Shown one piece after another: positions 62,298 through 64,000 of a stretch of 64,000 nucleotides of DNA. Each line of letters starts with the position of its first letter. The stretch's first letter is position 1. This DNA is from Aerococcus loyolae. GTDB taxonomy: Bacteria; Bacillota; Bacilli; Lactobacillales; Aerococcaceae. The DNA is taken from the NCBI RefSeq assembly GCF_002871915.2, contig NZ_CP126958.1, forward strand, positions 868,001 to 932,000, given 5' to 3'. Under the pieces are notes generated by a model, which saw only the letters and a list, made by a program, of their open reading frames with translations, made no database searches and was not told the origin of the DNA. A program made the position numbers and the translations under genes.

Positions 62298-63560
62298 ATG
62301 AAAGCAATTATCGTTTTTATTATTATTTTCAGCGTTATCGTGATATTCCATGAATTTGGCCACTTTATCATGGCTAAACGGTCAGGGATTATGGTTCGTG
62401 AGTTTGCTATTGGTATGGGACCTCGTATTTTTCATTATGAAGGAGAAGAAACCACTTATACCCTACGTCTTTTACCAATTGGTGGCTATGTGCGGATGGC
62501 TGGTCTTGAAGATATGGATGAAGTCATTGAACCTGGACGACAAATTAAAGTTGGCTTTAATGATGATCAAGTGATTGATTTAATTTGCTTAGACAGTAAC
62601 GAGGAAGATATTGAGGCTCTCCCATTGGAAGTGATGGATAGTGACTTGTCTGAGGCTATGTATATTCATGGGGTCCCATTTGGTGAAACTGAATCCAAAA
62701 GATATTCTGTTAGCCCAGAAGCCTATATTTTGGAAGAAAATGGTAGCCTAGTGAAAATCGCTCCGCTCGACAAACAGTTCCAATCAGCCCCTTTAATTAA
62801 CCGTCTGTTAACTAATATCATGGGGCCAATCAATAATTTTATTTTAGGTATCTTAGCCTTTATCCTTATCGCCTTTCTTCAAGGTGGTGTTTATACCAAT
62901 GCTCCAGTCTTAGGGGAAATGGTTGAGGACTCAGCTGCTCAAGAAGCGGGATTAGAAAGTGGAGACCGGGTCATCAATATTAATGATGAGAAGATTGATA
63001 GCTTTACCGATATGCAAAAAATTGTCAGTCAACACCCTGATCAAGAAGTCAATTTTACCGTTGAACGTGACCAAGAGCAAAAATCCATCGCTGTTCAAGT
63101 GGGAGCAGTCGAAACGGATAAAGGTCAAAAAATCGGGCAAATCGGAGTACGTGCACCTCAAAATAAGTCCTTTGGGGCTAAGATCGCTCATGGATTTAAA
63201 GCCACTTGGGCTATTGTTGTTGGGATTATTAGTGCTATAGCTTCCATGGTCGTTAATGGTTTCGATATTAATAACTTTGGCGGTCCGGTTTATATGTACC
63301 AAGCGACCTCTCAAACTGTAGAAGTCGGTTTTATTGCTGTTCTACAATTAATGGCTTATCTGACTGTGAATTTAGGCATAGTCAACCTCCTGCCTTTCCC
63401 AGCCCTTGATGGGGGGAAGGCCTTCCTCAATATTATTGAAGCCATACGTGGGAAAGCTTTAAGTGTTCGGACAGAGGGGATTATTAATTTAATTGGTTTT
63501 GTCTTATTAATGGTCTTAATGATAGCCGTGACCTGGAATGATATCTTACGATTATTTTAA
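62298..63560 (+). CDS. rseP: RIP site-2 metalloprotease
   Basis: An intramembrane zinc protease that cuts membrane-bound regulators. 420 residues. The zinc motif HEFGH is at residues 18-22 in the first membrane segment. A PDZ domain follows at about 205-280 (SAAQEAGLESGDRVININ), and LDGGKAF (third metal ligand Asp) near the C terminus. Also called RasP or Eep in Firmicutes. TAAGGAG precedes the start. Confidence 0.95.
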   Translation: MKAIIVFIIIFSVIVIFHEFGHFIMAKRSGIMVREFAIGMGPRIFHYEGEETTYTLRLLPIGGYVRMAGLEDMDEVIEPGRQIKVGFNDDQVIDLICLDSNEEDIEALPLEVMDSDLSEAMYIHGVPFGETESKRYSVSPEAYILEENGSLVKIAPLDKQFQSAPLINRLLTNIMGPINNFILGILAFILIAFLQGGVYTNAPVLGEMVEDSAAQEAGLESGDRVININDEKIDSFTDMQKIVSQHPDQEVNFTVERDQEQKSIAVQVGAVETDKGQKIGQIGVRAPQNKSFGAKIAHGFKATWAIVVGIISAIASMVVNGFDINNFGGPVYMYQATSQTVEVGFIAVLQLMAYLTVNLGIVNLLPFPALDGGKAFLNIIEAIRGKALSVRTEGIINLIGFVLLMVLMIAVTWNDILRLF

Positions 63561-63569
63561 ATAAGAAGA

Positions 63570-63593
63570 GAAGCCCTTTTGAGGGTTTCTTTA
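63570..63593 (+). terminator. weak terminator after rseP
   Basis: GAAGCCC (63570-63576) pairs with GGGTTTC (63583-63589) with a G-T pair; the T run is short. Confidence 0.5.
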
Positions 63594-63611
63594 TTTTGAA
63601 GGGAGAATGAA

Positions 63612-64000
63612 ATGCTTTCTAACGAAGAGATGTTTCAAACTTTACTTAGGCAAATGCATTGGCAGAGTGATGATGAAAATATTAAGCAGGGGTCTATTGA
63701 AGAGGTGATTGTCCACCAAGTCTCTCGCTGTTATCAATTCAATATTCGTTTCCCAGAACGCTTACCTTTTTCTACTTATCAACTTTTTTATGCCCAACTG
63801 ACCAATACTTTTCAAGCCATAGCTAAAGTAAAATTGAAAGTTATTATTAGTCAAGTAAGTACAGCTAGTGACCAAGAAGTGAGTGCTTATTGGCCAGTGA
63901 TTTTGGAATGCTTGAATTTGTCAGATGGCATGGCTCAACAAGTTTTATATGCTAATCCTCCTAAAATTAACCAGGGGAAGATGTTCCTTTATGTAGAAAA
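63612..64000 (+). CDS. polC: DNA polymerase III PolC-type alpha subunit (3' end missing)
   Basis: The frame is open from ATG 63612 (GAAGGGAG upstream) to the window end, about 129 codons. The translation starts MLSNEEMFQTLLRQMHW and has an N-terminal-domain pattern (YQFNIRFPERLPFSTYQLFY; FQAIAKVKL) that I recognise as PolC domain I. PolC commonly follows rseP and proS in Firmicutes; proS is absent between them here. The polymerase and exonuclease motifs lie outside the window. Confidence 0.85.
   Translation, partial: MLSNEEMFQTLLRQMHWQSDDENIKQGSIEEVIVHQVSRCYQFNIRFPERLPFSTYQLFYAQLTNTFQAIAKVKLKVIISQVSTASDQEVSAYWPVILECLNLSDGMAQQVLYANPPKINQGKMFLYVE

Noticed and set aside
62952..63314. 120-codon antisense frame within rseP
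   Set aside because: It overlaps the PDZ-coding region of a clear rseP gene and lacks a ribosome site; it is a shadow of that gene.

Overview
The window looks like a chromosome segment of a low-GC Gram-positive coccus of the order Lactobacillales. My best guess is Aerococcus or a close relative. The evidence is a class IB PyrD, a RexAB (not RecBCD) nuclease, an L27 with a cleavable N-terminal extension beside its Prp protease, PolC, TPP and ribosomal leader elements, and AAGGAGG-type ribosome binding sites. The genus is inferred from general protein character, because no rRNA is present. Most of the window is core chromosome. There is no phage, CRISPR array or intact insertion sequence.

Layout. 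1-7.3 kb: pyrimidine operon carA(partial)-carB-pyrB-pyrC-pyrD. 7.3-8.5 kb: leader, rplU-prp-rpmA. 8.5-13.7 kb: a YtxK-like methyltransferase, then a convergent MarR-controlled heterodimeric ABC exporter. 13.7-17.3 kb: an SOS-controlled YolD-like gene, an esterase, DegV, tRNA-Leu and a glyoxalase-family gene. 17.3-23.4 kb: glycogen synthesis operon glgB-glgC-glgD-glgA behind a structured leader that ends in a strong terminator. 23.4-33.7 kb: a hypothetical gene, SGNH hydrolase, trmK, a Nif3-family gene, rexB and rexA. 33.7-37.0 kb: tRNA-Gly, rnhA, lspA, rluD, yneF and plsC. 37.0-39.7 kb: a degraded AT-rich zone with an IS66-type remnant and a lone ABC substrate-binding lipoprotein behind an elaborate attenuator. 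39.7-43.4 kb: an EIIC-like permease, a TPP riboswitch with thiW, hpt and azlCD. 43.5-51.9 kb: an aminotransferase, then a short-chain acyl-CoA cluster (crotonase, LysR regulator, SDR, GntP permease, CoA-transferase, thiolase). 52-57.1 kb: SNF2 helicase, CapA-like protein and a sugar acetyltransferase. 57.1-64 kb: core block rpsB-tsf-pyrH-frr, uppS-cdsA-rseP and the start of polC.

The most exciting object is the leader at 37638-37963, upstream of the lone substrate-binding protein. It has a promoter, a short reading frame with a strong ribosome binding site whose last seven codons include five Phe/Tyr codons, and seven RNA segments. Each segment can pair with either neighbour (1:2 or 2:3, 3:4 or 4:5, 5:6 or 6:7), and 6:7 is an intrinsic terminator. 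A ribosome stalled in the Phe/Tyr cluster would leave segment 1 free and favour readthrough. A ribosome at the stop codon would mask segment 1 and favour termination. This would be ribosome-mediated attenuation with a relay of switches, in a bacterial group that usually uses T-boxes for such genes.

Other points of interest are the structured glg leader with a strong terminator just before glgB, a glgB start that appears shifted by one base in an A7 run, and a LexA box placed in the spacer of the YolD promoter. An apparent 3-hydroxybutyrate/acetoacetate utilisation pathway also carries a shared ATAGTTAT motif near its promoters.
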